A DNA stretch of 18,190 nt, from NCBI GenBank assembly GCA_964422725.1, contig CAYRCC010000043.1:1-18190 (forward strand). Direction: 5' to 3'. This DNA is from CAKSNH01 sp964422725. GTDB lineage: Bacteria > Bacillota > Clostridia > UBA1381. The translations under genes and the position numbers were made by a program. Positions 1-6,169 of the stretch are shown here, one piece after another; within the stretch, counting starts at the first letter, position 1; each line of letters starts with the position of its first letter. Below the pieces are notes generated by a model that did not search any database, was not told the origin of the DNA, and saw nothing but the letters and a program-made list of their open reading frames with translations.

Positions 1-215
1 GGGGCAACGCCCCTTGGTGCCTTTTTGGGTACTTTTGCGGCAAGGCAAAAGTACCACAGTGATAGCAGATGAAATATGATAATATCTATGTTTTCCTAAG
101 GGGCAACACCCCTTACCGCCAAAACTGTGGTAACCACCAAAGGGGATTGACAAGGGTAACACCCTTGTTTGCCAAGGGGCAACGCCCCTTACCGCAAACC
201 GCATCTGCACGCAAA
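1..215. repeat. Hairpin-rich intergenic repeat mosaic, left copy
   Basis: No credible gene lies here. The stretch is a chain of short perfect inverted repeats. The first is a GGGGC-AAC-GCCCC hairpin at 1-15. Next is an 11-bp stem, GGTACTTTTGC (28-38) with GCAAAAGTACC (45-55). Then come AAGGGG/CCCCTT at 98-114, ACAAGGGT-AAC-ACCCTTGT at 150-168 and AAGGGGC-AAC-GCCCCTT at 174-190. Modules of the same kind, with the same linkers (GATAGCAG, ACCGCC, AACCACCAAA), occur in opposite orientation at 17880-18190. This is a dispersed structured repeat. Its mobility and function are unknown. Confidence 0.8.
70..103 (+). repeat. 34-bp perfect inverted repeat, left arm
   Basis: These 34 bases are the exact reverse complement of 18157-18190, the last bases of the window. 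The arm begins TGAAATATGATAATATC and ends in the AAGGGG stem of the next hairpin. Past the arm only the hairpin loop differs (CAACA here, CGGTAG in the other copy). The CCCCTTACCGCC that follows is again identical. Confidence 0.95.
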
Positions 216-216
216 A

Positions 217-240
217 AAAGGAAGGCAAACGCCTTCCTTT
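217..240. terminator. Rho-independent terminator of flagellin
   Basis: A perfect 10-bp stem (217-226 with 231-240, AAAGGAAGGC/GCCTTCCTTT) has an AAAC tetraloop. On the minus strand it is followed by a T run (complement of the A tract at 213-219), as expected for an intrinsic terminator about 40 nt past the flagellin stop codon. A short T run on the plus side suggests weaker bidirectional activity. Confidence 0.8.
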
Positions 241-278
241 TCACTATGCTTATGTATTAAACACAAACCGTTAATCAA

Positions 279-1028
279 TTATTGCAACAAAGACAATACT
301 GACTGCGGAGCAGAGTTAGCCTGTGCAAGCATTGATGTAGCAGCCTGAACAAGAATAGATGTCTTGTTGAATGTTGACATTTCAGCAGCCATATCTGTAT
401 CTCTGATACGTGACTCAGATGCTGTCAAGTTTTCAACAGTACAGTTCAAGTTGTTGATCTTGTACTCAAGTCTGTTCTGAAGAGCACCAAGCTTAGCACG
501 AACTGTGCTCAAGTTTGAAACAGCTGTCGAGATGCTGCCTGCATCTATGCCGGCAACGCTGAAACTTGAAAGACCAACAGCACTAGTGTCAACGCCTGAA
601 GCAAGGTTAACAGCTGCATCATTGATGTTCTTACCGTTGAACTTAGTATCGCCTACGATGCTTGTGATTTCGTCTTTCAACGCATTCAACTCGTTTGTGA
701 TGTTGTCCTTATCTCCCTGCTTCATGATACCGTCTTGTTCTTCGGCAGCAAGCTCTGTCATTCTAACAAGCATGTTAGAAACTTCGTCCAAAGCACCTTC
801 AGCTGTCTGTACGAACGAAACACCGTCCTGAGCGTTCTTTGCCCATCTCTTAAGGTTAGCAACCTGTGCTCTCATGCTTTCGGAAATCGAAAGACCGGCA
901 GCATCGTCAGCAGCGCGGTTTACAGCCAAACCTGATGACAATTTTTCCAAGCTCTTTGACTGAGCAGATGTGTTTTTACCCAAAGCTCTGTGTGCATTCA
1001 ATGCAGAAACGTTATTCATTATACGCAT
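279..1028 (-). CDS. Flagellin (short, D0/D1 only)
   Basis: Flagellin is the secreted subunit that polymerises into the flagellar filament. The 249-residue product has both conserved ends. The N-terminal D0/D1 helices include NRAADDAAGLSISESMRAQ (about 37-55) and NAQDGVSFVQTAEGALDEV (about 65-83). The C-terminal D1/D0 includes ALQNRLEYKINNL and ending helices with SRIRDTDMAAEM and SMLAQANSAPQSVLSLL. Only about 60 residues separate them, so the variable D2/D3 domains are essentially absent. The start is supported by AAGGAGG at 1036-1042, 7 nt upstream. A second Met at codon 4 is possible. No other flagellar gene is nearby, so this is a stand-alone transcription unit with its own sigma-28-like promoter and terminator. 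The symbol could be hag or fliC, but the sequence alone does not decide. Confidence 0.96.
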   Translation of the reverse strand: MRIMNNVSALNAHRALGKNTSAQSKSLEKLSSGLAVNRAADDAAGLSISESMRAQVANLKRWAKNAQDGVSFVQTAEGALDEVSNMLVRMTELAAEEQDGIMKQGDKDNITNELNALKDEITSIVGDTKFNGKNINDAAVNLASGVDTSAVGLSSFSVAGIDAGSISTAVSNLSTVRAKLGALQNRLEYKINNLNCTVENLTASESRIRDTDMAAEMSTFNKTSILVQAATSMLAQANSAPQSVLSLLQ

Positions 1029-1076
1029 AGTATTTTCCTCCTTGAAATTAAAAATTAATAAATTTATTTATTTTCC

Positions 1077-1098
1077 CGGCAAACATCCGTGTCCGCCG
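1077..1098 (-). promoter_or_regulatory. Leader RNA hairpin with CGGA loop (CsrA-like site)
   Basis: Read on the minus strand, CGGCGGACA pairs with TGTTTGCCG (9 bp, two of them G-U) around a CGGA tetraloop. This presents the A-CGGA-T motif in a loop, as CsrA targets do. A further ACGGA lies at 1119-1123, and the flagellin Shine-Dalgarno AAGGAGG at 1036-1042 is also a GGA motif. In Bacillus, CsrA represses hag translation through paired leader sites. The assignment here is inference. Confidence 0.45.
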
Positions 1099-1164
1099 TT
1101 ATAACAGAAACACGCCTGTCCGTATGGGCCCTGTACCGACCGCCGCATCTCTTTTATACATATT

Positions 1165-1191
1165 ATATCGCAACAAATCCGGCAAACTTTA
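1165..1191 (-). promoter_or_regulatory. Sigma-28 (SigD)-type flagellin promoter
   Basis: On the minus strand TAAA (1191-1188) is followed after 16 nt by GCGATAT (1171-1165). This closely matches the motility sigma factor consensus TAAA-N15/16-CCGATAT. It gives a flagellin leader of roughly 130 nt. The promoter class fits the gene it drives. Confidence 0.75.
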
Positions 1192-1471
1192 ATGTTTATT
1201 TACATTTATTTTGAGCTTTTTTTAAAATGCTCTTCAAAACCCTCTCTTGTTGCTTTATACTAATATTATCGTGCGGTTCAAAAGAAACTTTAGCGGTTTT
1301 TTATAATTATTTTGAAAATAATTTTACGGCAAAGGGCATATTTTTGAAATTTCTTTCGGCTCTAACCGCCAAACCGCCGCCCCGCCAAAAGGGTTCAACG
1401 CCGCCTCTTGTCTTAATTGATATATTTTTAAAAATTCTTATATACCTCTTTCATTTTATGTCGTAATATTG
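1192..1471. other. Intergenic region between flagellin and exonuclease promoters
   Basis: AT-rich spacer with no credible gene. The one structure seen is a 19-bp palindrome at 1305-1323, AATTATTTT-G-AAAATAATT, which could be an operator but is also easy to obtain in AT-rich DNA. A pyrimidine-rich patch of CCGCC units lies at about 1369-1412. Confidence 0.5.
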
Positions 1472-1477
1472 TATAAT
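1450..1477 (+). promoter_or_regulatory. Candidate promoter of the exonuclease gene
   Basis: A consensus -10, TATAAT, lies at 1472-1477, about 43 nt before the start codon. The best -35 at 16 nt spacing (TTCATT, 1450-1455) is weak, so the promoter rests mainly on the -10. Confidence 0.45.
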
Positions 1478-1519
1478 ATATACTTGTAGTTCAAACATTA
1501 CAGACAAGGAGTCACACAA

Positions 1520-2146
1520 ATGAATTTTGTAGCAATAGATTTTGAAACGGCAACTTCGGTATATTCGAGCATATGCTCTATGGGTATCTGTGTTGTGGAG
1601 AATGATACCGTAAAGCTGACCAAAGAAATTTTGATAAAACCCACACCGCTTGAGTTTAATGAGTACAATATAAAAATTCACGGCATAACTCCGGATATGG
1701 TTTCGGATAAACCGACTTTCGCCGAGTGTTGGGACGAGATTAAGCCGTATATCGAAAATAAGCTTGTGGTTGCGCATAACGCCTCGTTTGACATAGGCGC
1801 AATGTGTGCCACGCTGTCAAATTACGGCTTGGATTTTCCTACACTTGAATATATATGCACGGTAAAGCTGTCGCAGGATGCGTATCCGGATTTTCCGAGT
1901 CATAAGCTTAATAATCTGTGCGATTCGCTCGGTATAACGTTTTCCCATCACCACGCCGCCGACGATGCATACGCCTGCGCGCGTGTACTGCTTTGCATTA
2001 TGCGTGACTACAAGCTTGAGAGCCTTTCGGAGCTTTGCGGCAAATTCGATATAAGTATAGGAAAAATATATCCTAACTGCCGTATACCGTGTACTAAGAA
2101 GAAAAAGAAGAAAACCGCTGAGAAAAAGGTAAAGAAAACCGTATAA
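1520..2146 (+). CDS. DnaQ-like DEDDh 3'-5' exonuclease
   Basis: Predicted metal-dependent 3'-5' exonuclease of the DNA polymerase III epsilon/RNase T superfamily, acting on DNA or RNA ends. The 208-residue protein keeps the DEDDh signature: D7 and E9 in AIDFET (Exo I), D91 in VVAHNASFD (Exo II), and H144 plus D149 in HHAADDA (Exo III). The nuclease domain fills about residues 1-165. The tail (about 192-208) is very lysine-rich, CTKKKKKKTAEKKVKKTV, and probably binds nucleic acid non-specifically. AAGGAG at 1506-1511 sits 8 nt before the ATG. It stands alone, without a polymerase or helicase partner, so a repair or RNA-trimming role is as likely as replication proofreading. Confidence 0.88.
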   Translation: MNFVAIDFETATSVYSSICSMGICVVENDTVKLTKEILIKPTPLEFNEYNIKIHGITPDMVSDKPTFAECWDEIKPYIENKLVVAHNASFDIGAMCATLSNYGLDFPTLEYICTVKLSQDAYPDFPSHKLNNLCDSLGITFSHHHAADDAYACARVLLCIMRDYKLESLSELCGKFDISIGKIYPNCRIPCTKKKKKKTAEKKVKKTV

Positions 2147-2156
2147 ACAAACGAAA

Positions 2157-2251
2157 AATGCGGCGCCTGCAAAATTTCGGCAAATACTGTGCCGCACATA
2201 AAAACCCGTTGTCCCCAAGGAAAGCCCTAATATGATTGCCGCGGGCTTTCC
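2157..2251. other. Two stem-loops after the exonuclease gene
   Basis: TGCGGC near 2159 can pair with GCCGCA near 2191. A second, perfect 9-bp stem, GGAAAGCCC (2219-2227) with GGGCTTTCC (2243-2251), follows. Neither is followed by a T run on the plus strand, so they are not convincing intrinsic terminators, although they sit where one would be expected. Confidence 0.5.
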
Positions 2252-2300
2252 ACTCCACACTCCTCACTCCCAACTCCACACTCCAAACTCCACACTCCTA
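2252..2300 (+). repeat. Heptanucleotide tandem repeat (ACTCCNN x7)
   Basis: ACTCC recurs at 2252, 2259, 2266, 2273, 2280, 2287 and 2294, an exact 7-nt period over 49 nt, with the last two bases of each unit varying (AC, TC, CA, AC, AA, AC, TA). It abuts the 9-bp hairpin at 2219-2251 and lies about 50 nt upstream of feoA. Confidence 0.9.
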
Positions 2301-2332
2301 ATTTTTAATATTTTCCTTACGCGCGGCATATA

Positions 2333-2356
2333 TTCATACGGGAGGTGCCGTATGAA
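2333..2356 (+). promoter_or_regulatory. Hairpin enclosing the feoA ribosome binding site and start codon
   Basis: TTCATACGG (2333-2341) is perfectly complementary to CCGTATGAA (2348-2356), leaving a 6-nt loop, GAGGTG. The Shine-Dalgarno GGAGG (2341-2345) lies almost entirely in the loop, and the ATG (2352-2354) is inside the 3' arm. In RNA this would sequester the start codon. In DNA it is also a possible operator. Confidence 0.6.
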
Positions 2357-2627
2357 AAAGTCAAACAGACAAATCACACTGGACAAATTGAAAAAAGGCG
2401 AGTCGGCAACGGTAATCCGTCTTGAAACCGACAGCGTTATGCGCAAAAAACTGCTGCAAATGGGACTTACACCCGACTGTCGGGTAAAACTCATACGCCG
2501 TCTGCTCCTCGGCGGACCGCTGGAATTTTCAGTCCGCGGTTACCGATTATGTATACGCAAAAGCGATGCAAAAAAAATCATTGCGGAAAAATCCGCGCAA
2601 AAGGAGGACACCGATGAACATACCTGA
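2352..2627 (+). CDS. feoA: Ferrous iron transport protein A (FeoA)
   Basis: Small cytosolic SH3-like protein that supports the FeoB ferrous iron transporter. The 91-residue length is typical. The family hallmarks are visible: LDKLKKGESATVIRL at the N terminus, LLQMGLTPDCRVKLIRR, then GGPLEFSVRGYRLCIRKSDAKKI near the C terminus. An upstream in-frame extension to 2232 would add 40 residues encoded partly by the heptanucleotide repeat, so I prefer the ATG at 2352, which has GGAGG 6 nt ahead. Its last 14 nt overlap the feoB start, implying one operon and translational coupling. I saw no convincing Fur box upstream. Confidence 0.93.
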   Translation: MKKSNRQITLDKLKKGESATVIRLETDSVMRKKLLQMGLTPDCRVKLIRRLLLGGPLEFSVRGYRLCIRKSDAKKIIAEKSAQKEDTDEHT

Positions 2628-4446
2628 CAGAAAAAAAGAGTATCGTTTTGCACTCGTCGGAAATCCAAACTGCGGCAAAACGACGCTGTTTAACACGCTT
2701 ACCGGAAACCACCGCAAAGTGGGTAACCGCGCCGGCGTTACGGTTGACTGCAAGGAAGGCATATACCGCCGCGCCGGCGATACCGTTCGCATTACCGACT
2801 TGCCCGGCACATACTCGCTTGCGCCCGACTCCGCCGACGAAGCAGTCGCATATGATTACATAGTAAACGAAAAGCCCGACGTTATTATCAATATAATCGA
2901 TGCAACAAATCTGGAAAGGAATCTGTATCTTACACTCCGGCTCACGCAAATCGGCGTGCCTGTGATTGCGGCACTCAATATGGCTGATGTGCTTGAAAAA
3001 AACGGCACTGTGATAGATACAAAAATTCTTGAAAAGGAGCTCGGAATAAAAGCTGTCCCCATTTGCGCATACAGCGGACGCGGCACTCACGCCCTTATAA
3101 CCGCCGCAAAACAGCTTGCCTCGAACAATACCCTCTCCCCCGTCCGACAGGATTTGTACACTTCACAGGGGGTGTACGATTTTATATCCGATATTGCCGA
3201 ACGCGCCGTCAAAAAGCGCGGCACCGACCGTCAAAGTCAAATCACCGAACGCATAGACTCGCTGGCACTCAATCCGATTTTGTCGATACCGATTTTCTTT
3301 TTGGCAATGCTTTTGATTTTCCAAATCACTTTCGGCCGGTTCGGCACTTTCCTGAGTGACTGCGTTGATACGCTTATAAACGAAAAGCTGGCAGACTGCG
3401 TTTTCATTCTGCTCAAAGCTCACGGTGCACCGCCGTTTATAACAAGCCTTGTTACGGACGGAATTTTGACGGGTGTAGGCTCTGTCGGAGCGTTTTTCCC
3501 CCAGATTATGCTGTTGTTTCTCCTTTTATCGCTTTTGGAGGACTGCGGCTATACAGCGCGCACAGCGTTTATTATGGATAGGCTGTTTTCAAAATTCGGT
3601 CTTTCCGGCAAATCGTTTATACCGATGATAATGGGGTTTGGGTGCAGTGTGCCGGCGGTGATGTCCGCAAGAACTCTGGAAAGCGCGCGCGACAGGCGCA
3701 TAACCGCACTTTTGATACCGTTTATGTCGTGCGGCGCAAAAATGCCGGTATATGCGGTTTTTACAGGAGTACTGTTTGAAAAGAACGGTGCGGCGGTGAT
3801 TTTCAGTCTGTACATACTCGGAGTAATTCTGGCGGCAATATCCGGTATAATACTCGGCAAAACCGTATTAAAGGGCAGTGCGGCACCGTTTGTGCTTGAA
3901 CTGCCTCCCTACAGAGTGCCGACATTCAAAGCCGCGGTATACCATATGCTTGAGAAAGTGAAAGAGTTTGCGGTGCGCGCCGGAACACTGCTGATACCGG
4001 CAAGTGTGGCACTGTGGTTTTTGCGCAGTTTTGATTTCAGGCTTATTTGGGTATACGACAGCGCGGACAGTATGATGGGGATTATCGGCAAAGCTCTCGC
4101 ACCGCTGACAATGCCATGCGGTTTCGGCAGCTGGCAGACATCGGCGGCACTCTTATCGGGAGTGGCGGCAAAGGAAAGTATAGTCTGCGCTCTCGGAATA
4201 CTGTACGGCGCACGCGACACGCAAACGCTTTCGCACATACTCGCATGCGTATTCACACCGCTCAAGGCGTATTCGTTTTTAGTGTTTGTGCTTTTGTACA
4301 CGCCCTGTACGGCGGCAATTGCCGTAATCAAGTCGGAGCTTGGGTCGTGGAAATGGGCGGCGGTTTCGGTGTGCTGGCAGTTGGGGGCGGCGTGGCTTGT
4401 GTCGGCGGCGGTGTTTGGGATAGGGCGTGCTGCGGGGTTGAATTAA
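2614..4446 (+). CDS. feoB: Ferrous iron transporter B (FeoB)
   Basis: Inner-membrane Fe(II) permease with an N-terminal G domain. In the 610-residue product the G motifs are clear: G1 GNPNCGKT (16-23), G3 DLPG (62-65) and G4 NMAD (122-125). A helical spacer and a polytopic membrane region of about eight segments follow. This region carries the two Gate-type motifs with conserved cysteines, MGFGCSVPAVMSARTL and FMSCGAKMPVYAVF. The length is that of compact Firmicute FeoB proteins, shorter than the enterobacterial form. The start at 2614 has AAGGAGG at 2601-2607. The longer in-frame start at 2566 would place a basic extension before the G domain and lacks this site. It overlaps feoA by 14 nt. 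No FeoC-like gene follows. Confidence 0.96.
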   Translation: MNIPDRKKEYRFALVGNPNCGKTTLFNTLTGNHRKVGNRAGVTVDCKEGIYRRAGDTVRITDLPGTYSLAPDSADEAVAYDYIVNEKPDVIINIIDATNLERNLYLTLRLTQIGVPVIAALNMADVLEKNGTVIDTKILEKELGIKAVPICAYSGRGTHALITAAKQLASNNTLSPVRQDLYTSQGVYDFISDIAERAVKKRGTDRQSQITERIDSLALNPILSIPIFFLAMLLIFQITFGRFGTFLSDCVDTLINEKLADCVFILLKAHGAPPFITSLVTDGILTGVGSVGAFFPQIMLLFLLLSLLEDCGYTARTAFIMDRLFSKFGLSGKSFIPMIMGFGCSVPAVMSARTLESARDRRITALLIPFMSCGAKMPVYAVFTGVLFEKNGAAVIFSLYILGVILAAISGIILGKTVLKGSAAPFVLELPPYRVPTFKAAVYHMLEKVKEFAVRAGTLLIPASVALWFLRSFDFRLIWVYDSADSMMGIIGKALAPLTMPCGFGSWQTSAALLSGVAAKESIVCALGILYGARDTQTLSHILACVFTPLKAYSFLVFVLLYTPCTAAIAVIKSELGSWKWAAVSVCWQLGAAWLVSAAVFGIGRAAGLN

Positions 4447-4857
4447 TCGGCGGCAGTCCGAGAAACGGCAGTGAACCGAAAATCAATCTGCGAGAACAGC
4501 CGGACGGTGTATTTGACTGTGATGAAAATCACTTTTTGAAAGGCTGTCGGCTTATCGGTTTTTTCGATTTAAAAATAATTGCGGCGGCGGCAAAACAGCC
4601 TTTTGAAAAAAACATTGCACAAAAGAAATCTCCCAAAACACAGCCAACATCAAGCTGTATTTCGGGAGATTTTTTGCTTTTTAAGGTTTATACAAAACTT
4701 ACACTAAATTTTTGAGGAAGTTTCGCTGTCTGCGGACGACGATTTCAGGCTCTGCCTTAAAAATCCGCAAGCCTTTGAAAAGGCTTTGACCTAAACTTTA
4801 ATGCAAAACACATTGGGCTTGTCTGCACTCTCGGTGTAAACTGCGGCAAAACTCAAA
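4447..4857. other. Convergent intergenic region, feoB to DUF5662 gene
   Basis: No gene is supported. Besides the terminator at 4626-4675, a block at about 4710-4800 holds short stems: AGGC-TCT-GCCT at 4747-4757, and AAGCCTT/AAGGCTT at 4769-4786. This compact hairpin-bearing block looks like an intergenic repeat of the kind found in many copies in related genomes, but only one copy is present here, so that remains inference. Confidence 0.5.
4626..4675. terminator. Bidirectional Rho-independent terminator
   Basis: AAATCTCCC (4626-4634) pairs with GGGAGATTT (4664-4672). An inner stem (ACAGC with GCTGT) continues the helix with two mismatches. The plus strand runs into TTTTTTGCTTTTT and the minus strand into TTTCTTTTG. 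It can therefore end feoAB transcripts from the left and the DUF5662 transcript from the right. Confidence 0.85.
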
Positions 4858-5397
4858 TTACCCTTTCATCTTCCGAATATATGCAAACACCGCCTCCTCG
4901 CCCTCATCGGCAAGCATACGCAAAAGCTTTTCCAAAACCCTCGCGGTTTCGGGGTGCATTGATTTTTTTGCGTTTCCGCGTTCGTAATATTCGAGCGGGT
5001 GCGAAGCGGTGTAATTCTCTTTTTGATATATCTTGCTTGCGGCAACTCTGTCGCAAAACATTTCCTTAACATACACAACAGGCATTTCCACAGGTGACAT
5101 AAGGCGCGTTTTGCGGTTGTAGTCGGTCCAATATTCAAAATGGTGCTTGTTGCGCCCCTTGTGGTGCATCCAAGCCTTTGAATAACCGTAAGCGTCGCGT
5201 TCACCCTCGTTCGGACTGCGCACTCCTCCCTGGTAATATTTCACTCCGGCAAAAAACTCGGTCGGAGTGTATTTCGACAAATCGTGCAGAAATCCTCTCA
5301 GCGGTATGCCTGCCCTAATGCAGTGCCTGATTACCATATGTCTGTGCGATGTTATTGTACAAAAGTGTCCCCAAGCATTTTTCAATTTTACTCTCAA
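4858..5397 (-). CDS. DUF5662 family protein (HD-like, unknown function)
   Basis: The 179-residue protein resembles the DUF5662 family of Firmicutes, whose function is unknown. It is rich in candidate metal ligands: H18/H20, H25, HD at 38-39 in FLHDLSKY, HH at 78-79, HH at 85-86 and D116. The HD...H...D spacing suggests, but does not prove, a metal-dependent hydrolase related to HD-domain proteins. There is no signal peptide or membrane segment. The start codon is TTG: GGAGG at 5405-5409 lies 7 nt before it and no closer ATG fits. It is downstream of hisIE on the same strand with a 97-nt gap, so read-through is possible, but nothing links it to histidine synthesis. Some homologues carry misleading catalase annotations. 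I see no catalase motif. Confidence 0.8.
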   Translation of the reverse strand: MRVKLKNAWGHFCTITSHRHMVIRHCIRAGIPLRGFLHDLSKYTPTEFFAGVKYYQGGVRSPNEGERDAYGYSKAWMHHKGRNKHHFEYWTDYNRKTRLMSPVEMPVVYVKEMFCDRVAASKIYQKENYTASHPLEYYERGNAKKSMHPETARVLEKLLRMLADEGEEAVFAYIRKMKG

Positions 5398-5496
5398 CGC
5401 CTATCCTCCAGAAAACTGTTTTGAGCTTGTCTTAAATACGATTTCGGCAAAAACGAGATTTTTATGTACACTCGGCTTTTGCGGTGCCGCGGAGAA

Positions 5497-6135
5497 TTAT
5501 CTGCGTTTTTCCAGTTCGTTGTATATATCCTCCCACGACATTCCGTTGTCGACAAGCATTACTGTCAGGTGGTACATCAAATCCGCCACCTCATAGCTTA
5601 TTTCCTCTTTTGAACGATTCTTTCCGGCTATAACCACTTCTGCCGCCTCTTCGCCGACCTTCTTTAATATCTTGTCCTCGCCTTTCTCAAACAGATAATT
5701 GGTGTAGCTTCCCTCTTTAGGGTTGTTTTTCCTGTCAACGGAAATACTTTCGAGTCTTGCGAGAATGTCGGACGAAGAAATATTTTCATTTTCAAATTCA
5801 ACCATTGCGCCGTTGTCGATTTTGCGGTAGAAACACGTTCTGCGACCTGTGTGACACGCATTTCCCGCCGGCTCGCACATCAAAAGCAGACAGTCGGCAT
5901 CACAGTCAACGCGCATTTGCTTTACATACATATAATTACCCGAGGTTTCGCCCTTTACCCATATTTCGTTTCTTGAACGGCTGAAAAACGTAGCTCTGCC
6001 CGACTCAAGAGTCATTTTGATGGTTTCGGCGTTCATATACGCCACCATAAGCACCTCGTTTGTTTCGCAGTTTTGCACAACCGCCGGAATAAGTCCCGCG
6101 GAATTGAATTTAAGTGAATCAATAAAGTTAGTCAT
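5497..6135 (-). CDS. hisIE: Bifunctional phosphoribosyl-AMP cyclohydrolase / phosphoribosyl-ATP pyrophosphatase
   Basis: Catalyses steps 2 and 3 of histidine synthesis: hydrolysis of PR-ATP to PR-AMP (HisE domain), then ring opening (HisI domain). The 212-residue fusion has the HisI part first (about 1-108), with SRSRNEIWVKGETSGN, the metal-binding VDCDADC and the CHTGRRTCFYR stretch. The HisE part follows (about 118-212), with YLFEKGEDKILKKVGEEAAE and YEVADLMYHLTVML, the MazG-like acidic helices. AAAGGA lies just upstream of the ATG. It starts 34 nt after hisA and is evidently cotranscribed. No truncation is seen. Confidence 0.96.
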   Translation of the reverse strand: MTNFIDSLKFNSAGLIPAVVQNCETNEVLMVAYMNAETIKMTLESGRATFFSRSRNEIWVKGETSGNYMYVKQMRVDCDADCLLLMCEPAGNACHTGRRTCFYRKIDNGAMVEFENENISSSDILARLESISVDRKNNPKEGSYTNYLFEKGEDKILKKVGEEAAEVVIAGKNRSKEEISYEVADLMYHLTVMLVDNGMSWEDIYNELEKRR

Positions 6136-6169
6136 TTTAATTGTCCTTTCGTATGCTTGTATTTTAATT

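Noticed and set aside
150..190. CRISPR array
   Set aside because: The repeated units are short palindromes at irregular spacing with no uniform spacers and no cas genes.
69..260. 63-residue plus-strand ORF in the left repeat
   Set aside because: It is made entirely of hairpin repeat sequence and the flagellin terminator, with no ribosome binding site and no protein-like composition.
2219..2251. Intrinsic terminator of the exonuclease gene
   Set aside because: The 9-bp stem is real, but no T run follows on the plus strand; the ACTCC array follows instead.
2300..2340. Fur box upstream of feoA
   Set aside because: The AT-rich stretch TAATTTTTAATATTTT does not match the GATAATGATAATCATTATC pattern well enough.
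4047..4715. 222-residue ORF overlapping the feoB end and running past it
   Set aside because: It is an alternative frame of feoB with a low-complexity Gly/Val-rich middle, and it reads through the downstream terminator.
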